Source of the DNA: REDI01 sp038123735
GTDB lineage: Bacteria; Myxococcota_A; UBA796; GCA-2862545
Length of the DNA stretch: 59,198 nt
NCBI GenBank assembly: GCA_038123735.1
Contig: JAYPAP010000005.1
Span: forward strand, 1 to 59,198
Direction of reading: 5' to 3'
Below the pieces are notes generated by a model. The model was given only the letters and a program-made list of their open reading frames with translations. It had not been told where the DNA came from and did not search any database. A program made the position numbers and the translations under genes. Each line of letters opens with the position of its first letter. Position 1 is the first letter of the stretch. Positions 43,981-52,346 of the stretch are shown piece by piece.

Positions 43981-45092
43981 GGGCGATTTCCAGCGAGATG
44001 GGGGGTGTCAGAGGACCGATAAGGCCCGAAAGCATGGAGGATGGTGTCTAATTGCGCCATAGAGTGAGCCGCGGATGCGGTGAGTCGGATGCGCTCGCTG
44101 CCCGAGGGTACCGTGGGGGGGCGAATGCCGGGGGCGAAAATGCCGGCAGCCTGTAGCCTTGCATCCAGGGACATGACGGTGGGTCCAACGACGACGGCCA
44201 GGATGTGATGTTCGCCGAGGACTTGCCAGCCGAGATCCTGGAGCCCTTTACGGAGATACTCGGCGTTTGCCAGACATGTTTCCCTGAGATGGGGCTCGCG
44301 TTGGCTCAAGCGCAGTCCGGCCAGGGCCATCGCCCCGACGGGCTCGGGAATTCCGGTTGTAAAGATGAAGGGTCGGGCAGCTTGTACAAGAAGTTCGCGT
44401 AGCGCAGTGGGCCCCTCGACAAAGGCGCCATGAGCGCCGAAGGACTTCCCAAATGTGCCGATCCGGACCTCGGGCAGCACCGACTGGGCGGCACAGGTCC
44501 CAGCACCATCTGGCCCGAGAACGCCTAGGGCGTGGGCTTCATCCACCACAAGAGTTCCGCAGTCAGTATAGCCTCTCAGATCAGGGATATCGCCGTCCAT
44601 CGAGTAGATGCCCTCCACCACAGTCCCGTCGACCGGGCGCGTGATCCGCTCGGGTTCGAGGTGCGGGACAATCTGTTTTCGGCACCCGCTGAGCCGCAGA
44701 CCATCGATGATCGATGCGTGATTCAAGGCATCGCTTGCAACCAGGTCTTCTTTTGAGAATATTGTGCTAAGTACTGCGTTATTCGCCTGGTAACCGGAGG
44801 TGAAGAGCGTTGCGGAGCGACCTAACCACTCCCCGAGTGCGTCCTCCAGCTCGTGATGAACGGGTCGGTCGCCCGAGATTAAGCGGCTGCTGCCACACCC
44901 GCCTCCGCGCGCGGCGTCACGCACTTCTGGGCGGAAGGCGAGTCCGAGGTAGTCGTTGCTGCTCGCGACGATCATCGGACGGCCATCCAGCATGGCGGTG
45001 GTGGGGCCGGTTGGGGTAAGCGTGCGCAAGGTCCGGCGCAATCCCCGCCGACTAAGGTCTTCTACCCTACGTTTCCAAGCCTCGACGCTCAC
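43977..45092 (-). CDS. bioF: 8-amino-7-oxononanoate synthase
   Basis: About 371 residues from GTG 45092, behind GGAGATAGC; longer in-frame starts would overlap the divergent helicase gene. Condenses pimeloyl thioester with alanine. Motifs: ASSNDYLGLA, SSRLISGDRPVHHELE, LVVDEAHALGVLGPDGAG and GTFGKSFGAHGAFV (PLP lysine), FTTGIPEPVGAMAL. First gene of the bioF-bioA-regB-regA operon. The promoter region with the divergent helicase gene is only about 67 nt (45093-45159). Confidence 0.93.
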   Translation of the reverse strand: MSVEAWKRRVEDLSRRGLRRTLRTLTPTGPTTAMLDGRPMIVASSNDYLGLAFRPEVRDAARGGGCGSSRLISGDRPVHHELEDALGEWLGRSATLFTSGYQANNAVLSTIFSKEDLVASDALNHASIIDGLRLSGCRKQIVPHLEPERITRPVDGTVVEGIYSMDGDIPDLRGYTDCGTLVVDEAHALGVLGPDGAGTCAAQSVLPEVRIGTFGKSFGAHGAFVEGPTALRELLVQAARPFIFTTGIPEPVGAMALAGLRLSQREPHLRETCLANAEYLRKGLQDLGWQVLGEHHILAVVVGPTVMSLDARLQAAGIFAPGIRPPTVPSGSERIRLTASAAHSMAQLDTILHAFGPYRSSDTPHLAGNRP

Positions 45093-45159
45093 GCTATCTC
45101 CAGATAGGGGCTCATCCTGCGATCGTCCCTCTGCCCTGCCCGAGTGTGGTAACCCTGCC

Positions 45160-47559
45160 ATGAGCCTCCGCTTTAACGATGTTGAGCGTGTCCTCACCCT
45201 CAGTGTGCGAGATCTTGTCGAGATCTGTGGAGGGGGCGGAAATTTGGTGATGCCCAGTCTTAAGGCCCGGAAGTCTAGGTTGGAGCAGGGGCGTGAGGTG
45301 CATCAGCTGTGGCAGGATGCGCAGGTGGAGCAGGACGACTCGTACGCGCCAGAAGTGACTTTGAAGAGCGAGATCGCGATGGGTCGATGGACGGTCGAGG
45401 TGCAAGGGCGACTCGATGGGCTGATTCAAGAGGCCGACCGATGGGTCATTGAGGAGGTCAAGTCCGTGACCCTCACTGGGGAAGGGCTCTACCGTTCAGA
45501 ACTCAGTGATTTCCAGGGATATGAGCTCCAACTCAAGGTTTACCTTTGGATGTTCGCGAAGGCGCGGGGTCCTGCATCCGGGCGTCTGATCTTGGTCTCG
45601 GTGCTTGATGGCGCGCAGCGCGTGCTTTCGGTTCAGGCCGATGAAGGCGATCTGGAGACCCGGATCCGAGCCGCCCTTCGCCGCATCTTAGACGCGAGAG
45701 ATGATCGCATCGACTGGATGTCGAGGCGGAAAGACGAGTCCATCCCCTGGCCTTTTCCGACGACGCGTCCTGGCCAGCAGGCAATTCGGGAGCATGTGGC
45801 GGCTGGTCTTTCAGAGGGTCGCCTGGTCATGGTGGAGGCCCCTACGGGTTTGGGAAAAACGGCTCCTATCCTTGTAGAAGCGCTCAGAGAGGCACGCGAG
45901 ACCGGGCGACAGGTCTTTTGGGCCACCGCGCGGACCACCCAGCAGCAGGTGGTCAAGGAAACGATCCGGGCCATTCAGCGTGCGCTGTCCGGGCTGCGCG
46001 TGGTGACGATCACGGCCAAGTCCAAGGCATGTTTGGCTTCGGAAGTTCGGTGTGACCCAACGATCTGCGCATTCGCGTCCCTGCACCATGCGAAGGTGGA
46101 GGCGGATGGTCTCCTGCAGACGGCGTGGAATACGGGGTTGGCAGACGGAGAGCAATTTCGCGCGTGGGGGCAGGCGTCGGAGGTCTGTCCTTACCAACTC
46201 GCGGCGGATACCGCGAGGAATGCCGATCTGGTAATCGGCGATTATAACTATGTTTTCGATCCGGAACGTGGCGGGAGTCATCTCCTCGGTGAGTCGCTAG
46301 AGCGCTGGATTGTGGTCATCGATGAGGCGCATCAACTCATCGAGCGCGCCCGTAACTATGCATCGCCGCAGCTTTCCCTCGCGCAGGTTCACGCCGCGGC
46401 GAGCGAACTGGGAGATGCACCGGAGCTCGAACTCTTTTCGCGACTGGTAGACGACGTGGCACACGCCATCGACGACGCTCTTCTTCATCCTGCTTCGGAA
46501 TGGCGGGGCGGTCAGGCGGAGCTCGCGATCGCGGCTGCCCCGTGGCGCGCCTTGGCAACTCAGTTCGATGAGTTGGCGGCGGACTTTACGGTGATGACCA
46601 CCCGTCACGAGGGGGTGAGTCTCGATGGTGCTTATGCGGAGTTAGTGCGGGCGGTGTATCGATTCGTCGATGGCATCGATCGCGCAGGTCCGGAATCGGT
46701 GACCTTGGGGCGTCGAGGTGAGCATCGCTCTATTCGACTGTATTGCTTGGATCCAAGTGGACTCACAGGCCCGGTGCTCCAGCGGTTGGGCGGTGCAGTC
46801 CTCGCAAGTGCGACGCTCTCCCCTTTCCAGTGGATTCAGGACTTGCTGGGGATCTCCGCTGAGCCGGCAACGCTGTGGCTCCCAAGCCCATTTCCCGCGG
46901 AAAACTGCCGCACCCTGCTCGCACCGCGCTACTCGACTCTCTACCGCGATCGCGAAAAACAGATGAGCGAGATAGCTTCTTTGATAGCTTCTCTTTTCGC
47001 GGCCACAGAGGGAAACCTGGCCGTATTCTGTTCGAGTTTTGCCGTGATCGATTCGTTGGTGGCGTGTAAGCGCATTCCGTCCGATGCAGTCTTGGTTCAG
47101 CAGCCAGACATGACCGATAGCGAGCGGGCTGCCATGCTCGCGGGCCTTACCAAGAGTGATGAACCAAAGGCCTTATTCGCGGTTTCTGGTGGGATATTTG
47201 CCGAAGGAATCGACTTGCCGTCGGGCTCCTTGAGTGCTGCGGTGATCATCGGTCCTTCGCTACCACCGGTGGGGCTTGAACAGAGCTTACTCGCAGATTT
47301 TTACGAAGAGCGGTATGGCTCGGGATTCCAATATGCCTCCGTCATTCCCGGCATGATCAAGGTCATCCAGGCGGCCGGTCGGGTGGTCCGTCGGGCGGAT
47401 GACCGCGGGGTCGTCGTGTTGGTCGGAAAGCGTTTTCGTTGGCGAGAGTACGCGGATCTATTTCCATCGCATTGGTCCGTGGATGTGCCTGATGATCCGA
47501 TAGCGGCGGTTCGATGCTTTTTCTCTGGGTACCCGAGCAGCGAGAGCAGCATCGAGTAG
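45160..47559 (+). CDS. RecB/Cas4-like nuclease fused to Fe-S XPD/DinG helicase
   Basis: 799 residues from ATG 45160. N-terminal 1-180 looks like a PD-(D/E)xK nuclease of RecB type: GRLDGLIQ (Asp86), VIEEVKSV (Glu99-x-Lys101), then YELQLKVYLW (Gln124-xxx-Tyr128), the classic motifs II, III and QxxxY. Helicase part: Walker A APTGLGKT (227-234), ARTTQQQ, DEAH box VIDEAHQ (388-391) and QAAGRVVRR (motif VI). Four Cys (291, 298, 303, 343) fall between Walker A and DEAH as in the 4Fe-4S domain of XPD/DinG/FancJ. Such helicases unwind 5' to 3'. The nuclease half may need its own metal or Fe-S cluster. No cas gene is nearby. Role: probably DNA repair; inference. Confidence 0.85.
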   Translation: MSLRFNDVERVLTLSVRDLVEICGGGGNLVMPSLKARKSRLEQGREVHQLWQDAQVEQDDSYAPEVTLKSEIAMGRWTVEVQGRLDGLIQEADRWVIEEVKSVTLTGEGLYRSELSDFQGYELQLKVYLWMFAKARGPASGRLILVSVLDGAQRVLSVQADEGDLETRIRAALRRILDARDDRIDWMSRRKDESIPWPFPTTRPGQQAIREHVAAGLSEGRLVMVEAPTGLGKTAPILVEALREARETGRQVFWATARTTQQQVVKETIRAIQRALSGLRVVTITAKSKACLASEVRCDPTICAFASLHHAKVEADGLLQTAWNTGLADGEQFRAWGQASEVCPYQLAADTARNADLVIGDYNYVFDPERGGSHLLGESLERWIVVIDEAHQLIERARNYASPQLSLAQVHAAASELGDAPELELFSRLVDDVAHAIDDALLHPASEWRGGQAELAIAAAPWRALATQFDELAADFTVMTTRHEGVSLDGAYAELVRAVYRFVDGIDRAGPESVTLGRRGEHRSIRLYCLDPSGLTGPVLQRLGGAVLASATLSPFQWIQDLLGISAEPATLWLPSPFPAENCRTLLAPRYSTLYRDREKQMSEIASLIASLFAATEGNLAVFCSSFAVIDSLVACKRIPSDAVLVQQPDMTDSERAAMLAGLTKSDEPKALFAVSGGIFAEGIDLPSGSLSAAVIIGPSLPPVGLEQSLLADFYEERYGSGFQYASVIPGMIKVIQAAGRVVRRADDRGVVVLVGKRFRWREYADLFPSHWSVDVPDDPIAAVRCFFSGYPSSESSIE

Positions 47560-47577
47560 CTCGAATGGTGTAAAAGG

Positions 47578-49026
47578 GTGGTCGACCCCGGGATGCGACA
47601 CGCTTTGGATCACGACACCTATCTTCAACGCCAGAAACCGTGGATTGACCTTGAGTCGGATGTCGTGCGCCTTCATCTTCGTTCTCGCGACTCCATTCCT
47701 CGCGATACGCTGGACGCCATTCGCTATGTCCTCACCGCTGGGGCCTCGGTCACCGTCCGGGCAGACTCCGGGGAAGACCTGGACGTTCGTCCATTTACGG
47801 ATCGCTTGGACCGCATCGTATTCCGCGAAGTGCGCGATGCTGTCGATGGGGCGGAGGACCTGTGGGATGTGGTGCGGGGGCTGCCCCGTTGGACCAAGGA
47901 GGTCCGGCAACTGCGGAAAGACTTGCTGGAACGCCATCAGATCAGCCGGGAGCGATTGGATCTCGAATGGACGACGAGAAACCTGGTGGTTGCCACGGGC
48001 GGTGGTGGTGGTGCTGGGTATGCCTACATCGGCGCGTATTCGGCGTTAGATCGCAAGCACCTGCGTCCCGACCTGCTCGTGGGCACCTCGATGGGGGCAT
48101 TGGCCAACCTCTTCCGGAGCCGGCGGGCTCAATTCGATCTTGCGCCGATCGTTGCCGCTTCTCGAAAGATCACCTGGCCCGATGCGCTGCGGGTACTGGA
48201 GATGGAGTCTCGGTACGGGCTGCCTGCGACACTCCGTCTATATCTCAGGGCAGTACTTGGAAGCTTGTTTCTCGACGAGGAGGGCGTTCCGCTTCGATTG
48301 GACCAGCTCGCGATCCCAACGCAGGTGGTGGTCACTGGCATCACGGTCGGCGCGCTCAAGCATGACCTGGACTTCTACGAACACTTTTTGGATCGAGATG
48401 TGGCGCGAGGCTCGCTGCGCTCTCGCGTCCGGGCGGTGGCTCGAACGGTGGATACACTGCGCGAATTCATTGCCCGATCCGATGCTCTCGTCGAGCTGGT
48501 CCTGGGAGCGAGTCCAGGGACGGAGACCTTTGATGCATTGGACGCGGTTGGATTTTCGGCAGCCGTGCCCGGGGTGCTTCACTATGACGTGCTGAGGGAC
48601 GACAAACGAATGCATCGTCTGTTAGACAGCCTCTATGCGGAATATGGGATCACGCGACTCGGAGAGGGTGGGTTGGTCAGCAATGTGCCGGCGCGAGCGG
48701 CGAGGGAGGCGGCGGAACGGGGCACTCTCGATGTGCGGCAGGCCTTTGTCTTGGCCTTGGATTGCTTCGCCCCGAACCCCAGACGTCCGTTTTGGTTACC
48801 GGTTCAACAGTGGGTTCGATCGGCAAACGTCAACCGAGATATTCAGTTTGCAAGCCACTATATTGCGCTTCCCAAGACCTTGTCGCCGATGAATGTCGTC
48901 CCCGCAACCCGGGATGCCATGCTGGCTCACCGCTGGGGCTTCGAGAGTATGGTCGAGCACATGCCCTTTATTGAGGAGATGTGCCGGCCCATCGCCACGC
49001 TGCCGGATGAAGAGGCTAACGGATAA
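47578..49026 (+). CDS. Patatin-like phospholipase-like protein
   Basis: 482 residues from GTG 47578 (ATG 47593 is possible). The patatin core: glycine-rich oxyanion loop ATGGGGGAGYAYIGAYSAL (139-157) and nucleophile GTSMG (Ser171). The catalytic dyad Asp normally in DGG is replaced by Glu in GEGGLVSNVPA (Glu363), so activity is uncertain. The first about 130 residues and the C-terminus are not recognised. No signal peptide, so cytosolic or membrane-peripheral. It follows the nuclease-helicase by 18 nt, so perhaps one operon, and overlaps the convergent cysQ-like gene by 11 nt. Confidence 0.82.
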   Translation: MVDPGMRHALDHDTYLQRQKPWIDLESDVVRLHLRSRDSIPRDTLDAIRYVLTAGASVTVRADSGEDLDVRPFTDRLDRIVFREVRDAVDGAEDLWDVVRGLPRWTKEVRQLRKDLLERHQISRERLDLEWTTRNLVVATGGGGGAGYAYIGAYSALDRKHLRPDLLVGTSMGALANLFRSRRAQFDLAPIVAASRKITWPDALRVLEMESRYGLPATLRLYLRAVLGSLFLDEEGVPLRLDQLAIPTQVVVTGITVGALKHDLDFYEHFLDRDVARGSLRSRVRAVARTVDTLREFIARSDALVELVLGASPGTETFDALDAVGFSAAVPGVLHYDVLRDDKRMHRLLDSLYAEYGITRLGEGGLVSNVPARAAREAAERGTLDVRQAFVLALDCFAPNPRRPFWLPVQQWVRSANVNRDIQFASHYIALPKTLSPMNVVPATRDAMLAHRWGFESMVEHMPFIEEMCRPIATLPDEEANG

Positions 49027-49795
49027 GGCCCAGAATCTGTGGATGAAGGAGGCCATTTGTACCTACCACACCGTGATTTAGGGGATCGGGCTCGTTGAAT
49101 CGGTAGGCGGAGCCAGCACCATTGGATGCACGACCACCCGCTGCCTCGATGATGGCCACACCCGCGCAGATATCCCATTCATTGCGTGGTTTCGGGGTAA
49201 AGGTGGCGTCGGCTTGGCCGGTTCCCACCAGTCCGAGCTTGTACGCGACGGAGCCGACCGGGATGGCCTCGATCTGATCGCTCCATTGGTCAAACCAACC
49301 TTTTTTATGCTCGCTACGGCTGACCACCACCCGTGCTCCGGTGAGCGATGGGTGGGCGGTGACCCGCACAGAGTTTCCGTTCAATAAGGCCTCGCCACCA
49401 ACGATACCGGCCATAGTCATGCCGGAGACTGGATTGACCATCACGCCCACGGTGGCCACACCTTGGATCGCCAAGCCAACGCTGACGACGAATTCGGGGA
49501 TCCGCTCGACGAACTCCCGCGTACCGTCGAGGGGGTCGATGACCCATACGCGGTCTTTGTTGAGCCGACTGGGGTCCGCAGCGCCTTCTTCTGACAAGAT
49601 GCCGTCGGCGGGGAAGCGTGTACGGAGGATGTCTTGGAGGATCGCATCAGCAGCGAGATCAGCAGCTGTTAGCGGGCCTTGGTCGTTCTCTTTCTCTTGC
49701 ACCCAAGAGTCGGCTCGGTCCCAGATGTCGCGGATGGCGTTCGCAGCTTCAGTGGCTGCGGTGATCGCGGTCGAGAGCTCTTGGTCGAGTCCCAT
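49016..49795 (-). CDS. cysQ: CysQ-like 3'(2'),5'-bisphosphate nucleotidase (IMPase family)
   Basis: 259 residues. Inositol-monophosphatase fold: DGILSEEGAAD (metal-binding Glu), WVIDPLDGTREFVERIPEF (DPLDGT with the CysQ-type DGTxEF), and NEWDICAGVAIIEAAGG (WDxxAG). The spacing DGTREF and the early GPLTAADLAADAIL favour CysQ, which removes adenosine 3',5'-bisphosphate made in sulfate assimilation, over generic inositol phosphatase. The upstream lipoprotein gene stop directly abuts the ATG. Cytosolic. Confidence 0.88.
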   Translation of the reverse strand: MGLDQELSTAITAATEAANAIRDIWDRADSWVQEKENDQGPLTAADLAADAILQDILRTRFPADGILSEEGAADPSRLNKDRVWVIDPLDGTREFVERIPEFVVSVGLAIQGVATVGVMVNPVSGMTMAGIVGGEALLNGNSVRVTAHPSLTGARVVVSRSEHKKGWFDQWSDQIEAIPVGSVAYKLGLVGTGQADATFTPKPRNEWDICAGVAIIEAAGGRASNGAGSAYRFNEPDPLNHGVVGTNGLLHPQILGLIR

Positions 49796-50641
49796 CTACT
49801 GGGCAGCGACAGGGGCGGCGGGGTCTAGGGTAGCCGTGGTCTCGGTCCAAGTGTACCCATTCGGAAGTTCCCAGGAAACCGTGTAGATACCAGTTTTCAC
49901 GGAGCTAACCGAGGCCCGAGCTAGAGGGGGGACGACCCCGACAGGCTTGTCATTGATGGTGATCGTTGCGTAGCTCGTGGTGATGTTGTTGAGCGGCAAT
50001 TTGCCGGTCTCGGGTTCAGGAGCGGGGGGGGGCGCGCTCCCGAGGGTGTAGGTTCCGCCATCGTCACTCTTCGAGATGACCGCTGCGCTCAGCATGGACT
50101 CCGGCAGGGCTTCGGCGAGTCCGACCTCGGCGATCGTCTTCAGCCGTTCACCGTCTACTTTGGTGTTGGCGACTGTATCCAAGAGGCGCTTCGCGGCATC
50201 CGCCTCGCTGGGGGCGACCAGGGCGATCTGGTTATTTTCGGGCATGGACAGCACGATACGGGACTCACCAGAGATTGCGGCGACGAGGTCTTCGAATGTG
50301 CGGCCTTCGCGAAGGCCATCCTTGGCAGTCACGACCAAAACGCTGGTGATGTTCTCAGGGATGGTCTCGGTGGGCTCAGCGGCGGTTGCTGGCCGTGGAC
50401 CTGCGGGGACCATGGCATCGGCGAAGGCATCTGCGTCGACAAATAGCTCACGAAAGCCATCAATTCGGCCCTTGGAGTACTCAGGCGCATTGCGATGGTC
50501 GTAGGGATTTTGGGAGAGCTCGGTGCCGCGGTCTGGGTAGGGCGGCTCGATGTCTCTTGGGAAAAGGTACAAGCAGCCGGTCAGGGACAGCGCTGAACCA
50601 AGGACCAGCAATCGTGTCGGGCGGTGCGCGTTGAGTCTCAT
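49796..50641 (-). CDS. PEGA-like lipoprotein
   Basis: 281 residues from ATG 50641; signal peptide with lipobox SLTGC (Cys23). The middle resembles a low-complexity/charged region, and residues about 220-275 match a PEGA-like fold: SYATITINDKPVGVVPPLAR and VKTGIYTVSWELPNGYTW (a TxxxDxxxxGxTP...GxxxVxxxxxGY pattern). PEGA domains occur in surface proteins and kinases of myxobacteria and spirochaetes. The stop is immediately followed by the cysQ-like start, so the two are cotranscribed although unrelated in function. Confidence 0.7.
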   Translation of the reverse strand: MRLNAHRPTRLLVLGSALSLTGCLYLFPRDIEPPYPDRGTELSQNPYDHRNAPEYSKGRIDGFRELFVDADAFADAMVPAGPRPATAAEPTETIPENITSVLVVTAKDGLREGRTFEDLVAAISGESRIVLSMPENNQIALVAPSEADAAKRLLDTVANTKVDGERLKTIAEVGLAEALPESMLSAAVISKSDDGGTYTLGSAPPPAPEPETGKLPLNNITTSYATITINDKPVGVVPPLARASVSSVKTGIYTVSWELPNGYTWTETTATLDPAAPVAAQ

Positions 50642-50796
50642 GGTACCTTCCAAAGCCATCGATGGAGTGGTGAGATGGCGGGACGAGATGTAAACATCGG
50701 TGTCGTCGGGTCGGGTTGTCGGCTAGCCTACGCATCGACCCCATTCACGTCGGCCGGACGTAGCACCGTCTGGCCCCCCTCGCCACGGAGCACGAG

Positions 50797-52017
50797 ATGG
50801 ACGCGGCTAAGACCTTGATTCGAAACGCGGCTCGCGTGCTTACTATGGATCCTTCGCGCGACGGTGTGCTCGGTGTAATCGAGGATGGAGCTGTGCTTCT
50901 GGAAGGCGGGCAGGTGCGATGGGTGGGCCCATCCAACGAGAGTCCACCGGCGGAGCAGGTGGTGGATGCATCAGGGCAGATCGTCATGCCTGGCCTCATC
51001 GACTGCCATACCCATAGTGTGTGGGCCGGGAGCCGCGCCAACGAGTGGCGGCGGCGGATGGCTGGTGAGTCCTATTCCAAAATATTGGAGGAGGGCGGTG
51101 GTATTCTGTCTACGGTCCGGGCGACGCGGGCGGCGGCAGATGAGTCCTTGTTGGCGGGCGCGGTCGCGCGACTGGCGTCATCCCTGGCTCGCGGGGTGAC
51201 GACGATTGAGGTCAAGAGTGGCTACGGCCTCTCGGTGCGGGACGAGCTTCGATTGCTGCAGACGGCGAAGGATGCGGGTGAGCTGGTGGGGATTGAGACG
51301 CACCGCACGTTCTTGGGCGCGCACACGGTTCCGCTGGAGTGGCGCGGAGATCGGGCGGGCTACATTCGGCAGGTGATCGAGGAGCAGCTTCCAGCAGTCG
51401 TACACCTAGCCCAAGACATTGATGTATACGTGGACCGTGGTGCATTTTCGGTAGATGAGGGGGCGCGGATTCTCGAGGCGGGGCGGGACTTAGGGCTCGG
51501 GCTCCGGATCCATGCGGAGCAGATCGCGCATACTGGCGCGGCGAAGATGGCCGCGGAGCTTGGCGCGGCATCGGCGGATCACTTGGAGCGGCTGGATATG
51601 GCGGGGATTGAGGCCATGGCGGCGGCAGGTACAGTGGCCACACTCCTGCCAGGTGCGGCGTTCTACCTGCGGGATGACTCACCGCCCGTGGCGGCCATTC
51701 GCGAGGCCGGGATTCCGATCGCGGTGGCTACGGACCTCAATCCGGGAACCTCTCCCATCGGAGACCTGTGGGGGTGTGCGACGCTGGCCTGTGTCACGAT
51801 GGGCCTGAGCGTTGAGGAGTCCATTGTGGGGATCACTCGAAATGCGGCGAAAGCCCTCGGTTACTCGGATCGGGGGGTGCTTGCCCCTGGGTACCGGGCC
51901 GATGTCGCAATGTACTCGGCTCCGCCCGGTGAACCGTCAACGGAAGAGGCGCTTGTGCAGCGATGGGAGGGCCACCGCGCGGCGGGCGTGTGGGTCGGGG
52001 GGCACCGGCGGCTGTAA
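50797..52017 (+). CDS. hutI: Imidazolonepropionase
   Basis: 406 residues; ATG 50797. Third step of histidine breakdown: imidazolone propionate to N-formimino-L-glutamate, in the cytosol. Amidohydrolase metal motif GLIDCHTHSVWAGSRANEW (HxH), later LRIHAEQIAH, DHLERLD, and ATDLNPGTSPIGDLW, the family signature. hutH and hutU are absent from the window. Convergent with tatA, 1 nt between the stops. Confidence 0.96.
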   Translation: MDAAKTLIRNAARVLTMDPSRDGVLGVIEDGAVLLEGGQVRWVGPSNESPPAEQVVDASGQIVMPGLIDCHTHSVWAGSRANEWRRRMAGESYSKILEEGGGILSTVRATRAAADESLLAGAVARLASSLARGVTTIEVKSGYGLSVRDELRLLQTAKDAGELVGIETHRTFLGAHTVPLEWRGDRAGYIRQVIEEQLPAVVHLAQDIDVYVDRGAFSVDEGARILEAGRDLGLGLRIHAEQIAHTGAAKMAAELGAASADHLERLDMAGIEAMAAAGTVATLLPGAAFYLRDDSPPVAAIREAGIPIAVATDLNPGTSPIGDLWGCATLACVTMGLSVEESIVGITRNAAKALGYSDRGVLAPGYRADVAMYSAPPGEPSTEEALVQRWEGHRAAGVWVGGHRRL

Positions 52018-52018
52018 G

Positions 52019-52279
52019 TCAGCTGATGCGGGGCTTATAGCCTTCTGAAGCCTTGATCTCCTCAGCATCTTCAATGCCCTCGTCGAGGAGCTTGACGGAC
52101 TGAGTCATCGTCTCGTCGGCGTCGTCGTCTTTCTGGCCGTCTTTGAAGGCCTTCGTGGCCTTGCCGATCTCGCGGAAGACACCGGGTAACTTCCCGGCAC
52201 CGAAGAAGATCAAGACGAGGACCAGCACGATGATGAGCTGCCACGGGCCGACGTTTGAAAGATTGAACATGGCGAACAT
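52019..52279 (-). CDS. tatA: Sec-independent translocase subunit TatA
   Basis: 86 residues from ATG 52279, with GGAGGCAAC upstream. N-terminal membrane helix LIIVLVLVLIFFGAGKLPGV followed by the amphipathic helix FREIGKATKAFKDG: the FGxxxLPxxxxxxGxxxxxFK pattern of TatA/E. It forms the pore for folded Tat substrates, such as the DUF1501 protein at 17701. It lies 67 nt downstream of mtnA on the same strand; tatC is not in the window. Confidence 0.93.
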   Translation of the reverse strand: MFAMFNLSNVGPWQLIIVLVLVLIFFGAGKLPGVFREIGKATKAFKDGQKDDDADETMTQSVKLLDEGIEDAEEIKASEGYKPRIS

Positions 52280-52346
52280 GTTGCCTCCAATGGGGCCAGC
52301 GTAACGCATTAGCGCCGGAGCGCTCTGTACGGTCTATTGCACGCGG

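Noticed and set aside
45160..46000. Cas4-like nuclease as a sign of CRISPR
   Set aside because: No repeats, Cas1 or other cas genes; the domain is joined to a helicase.
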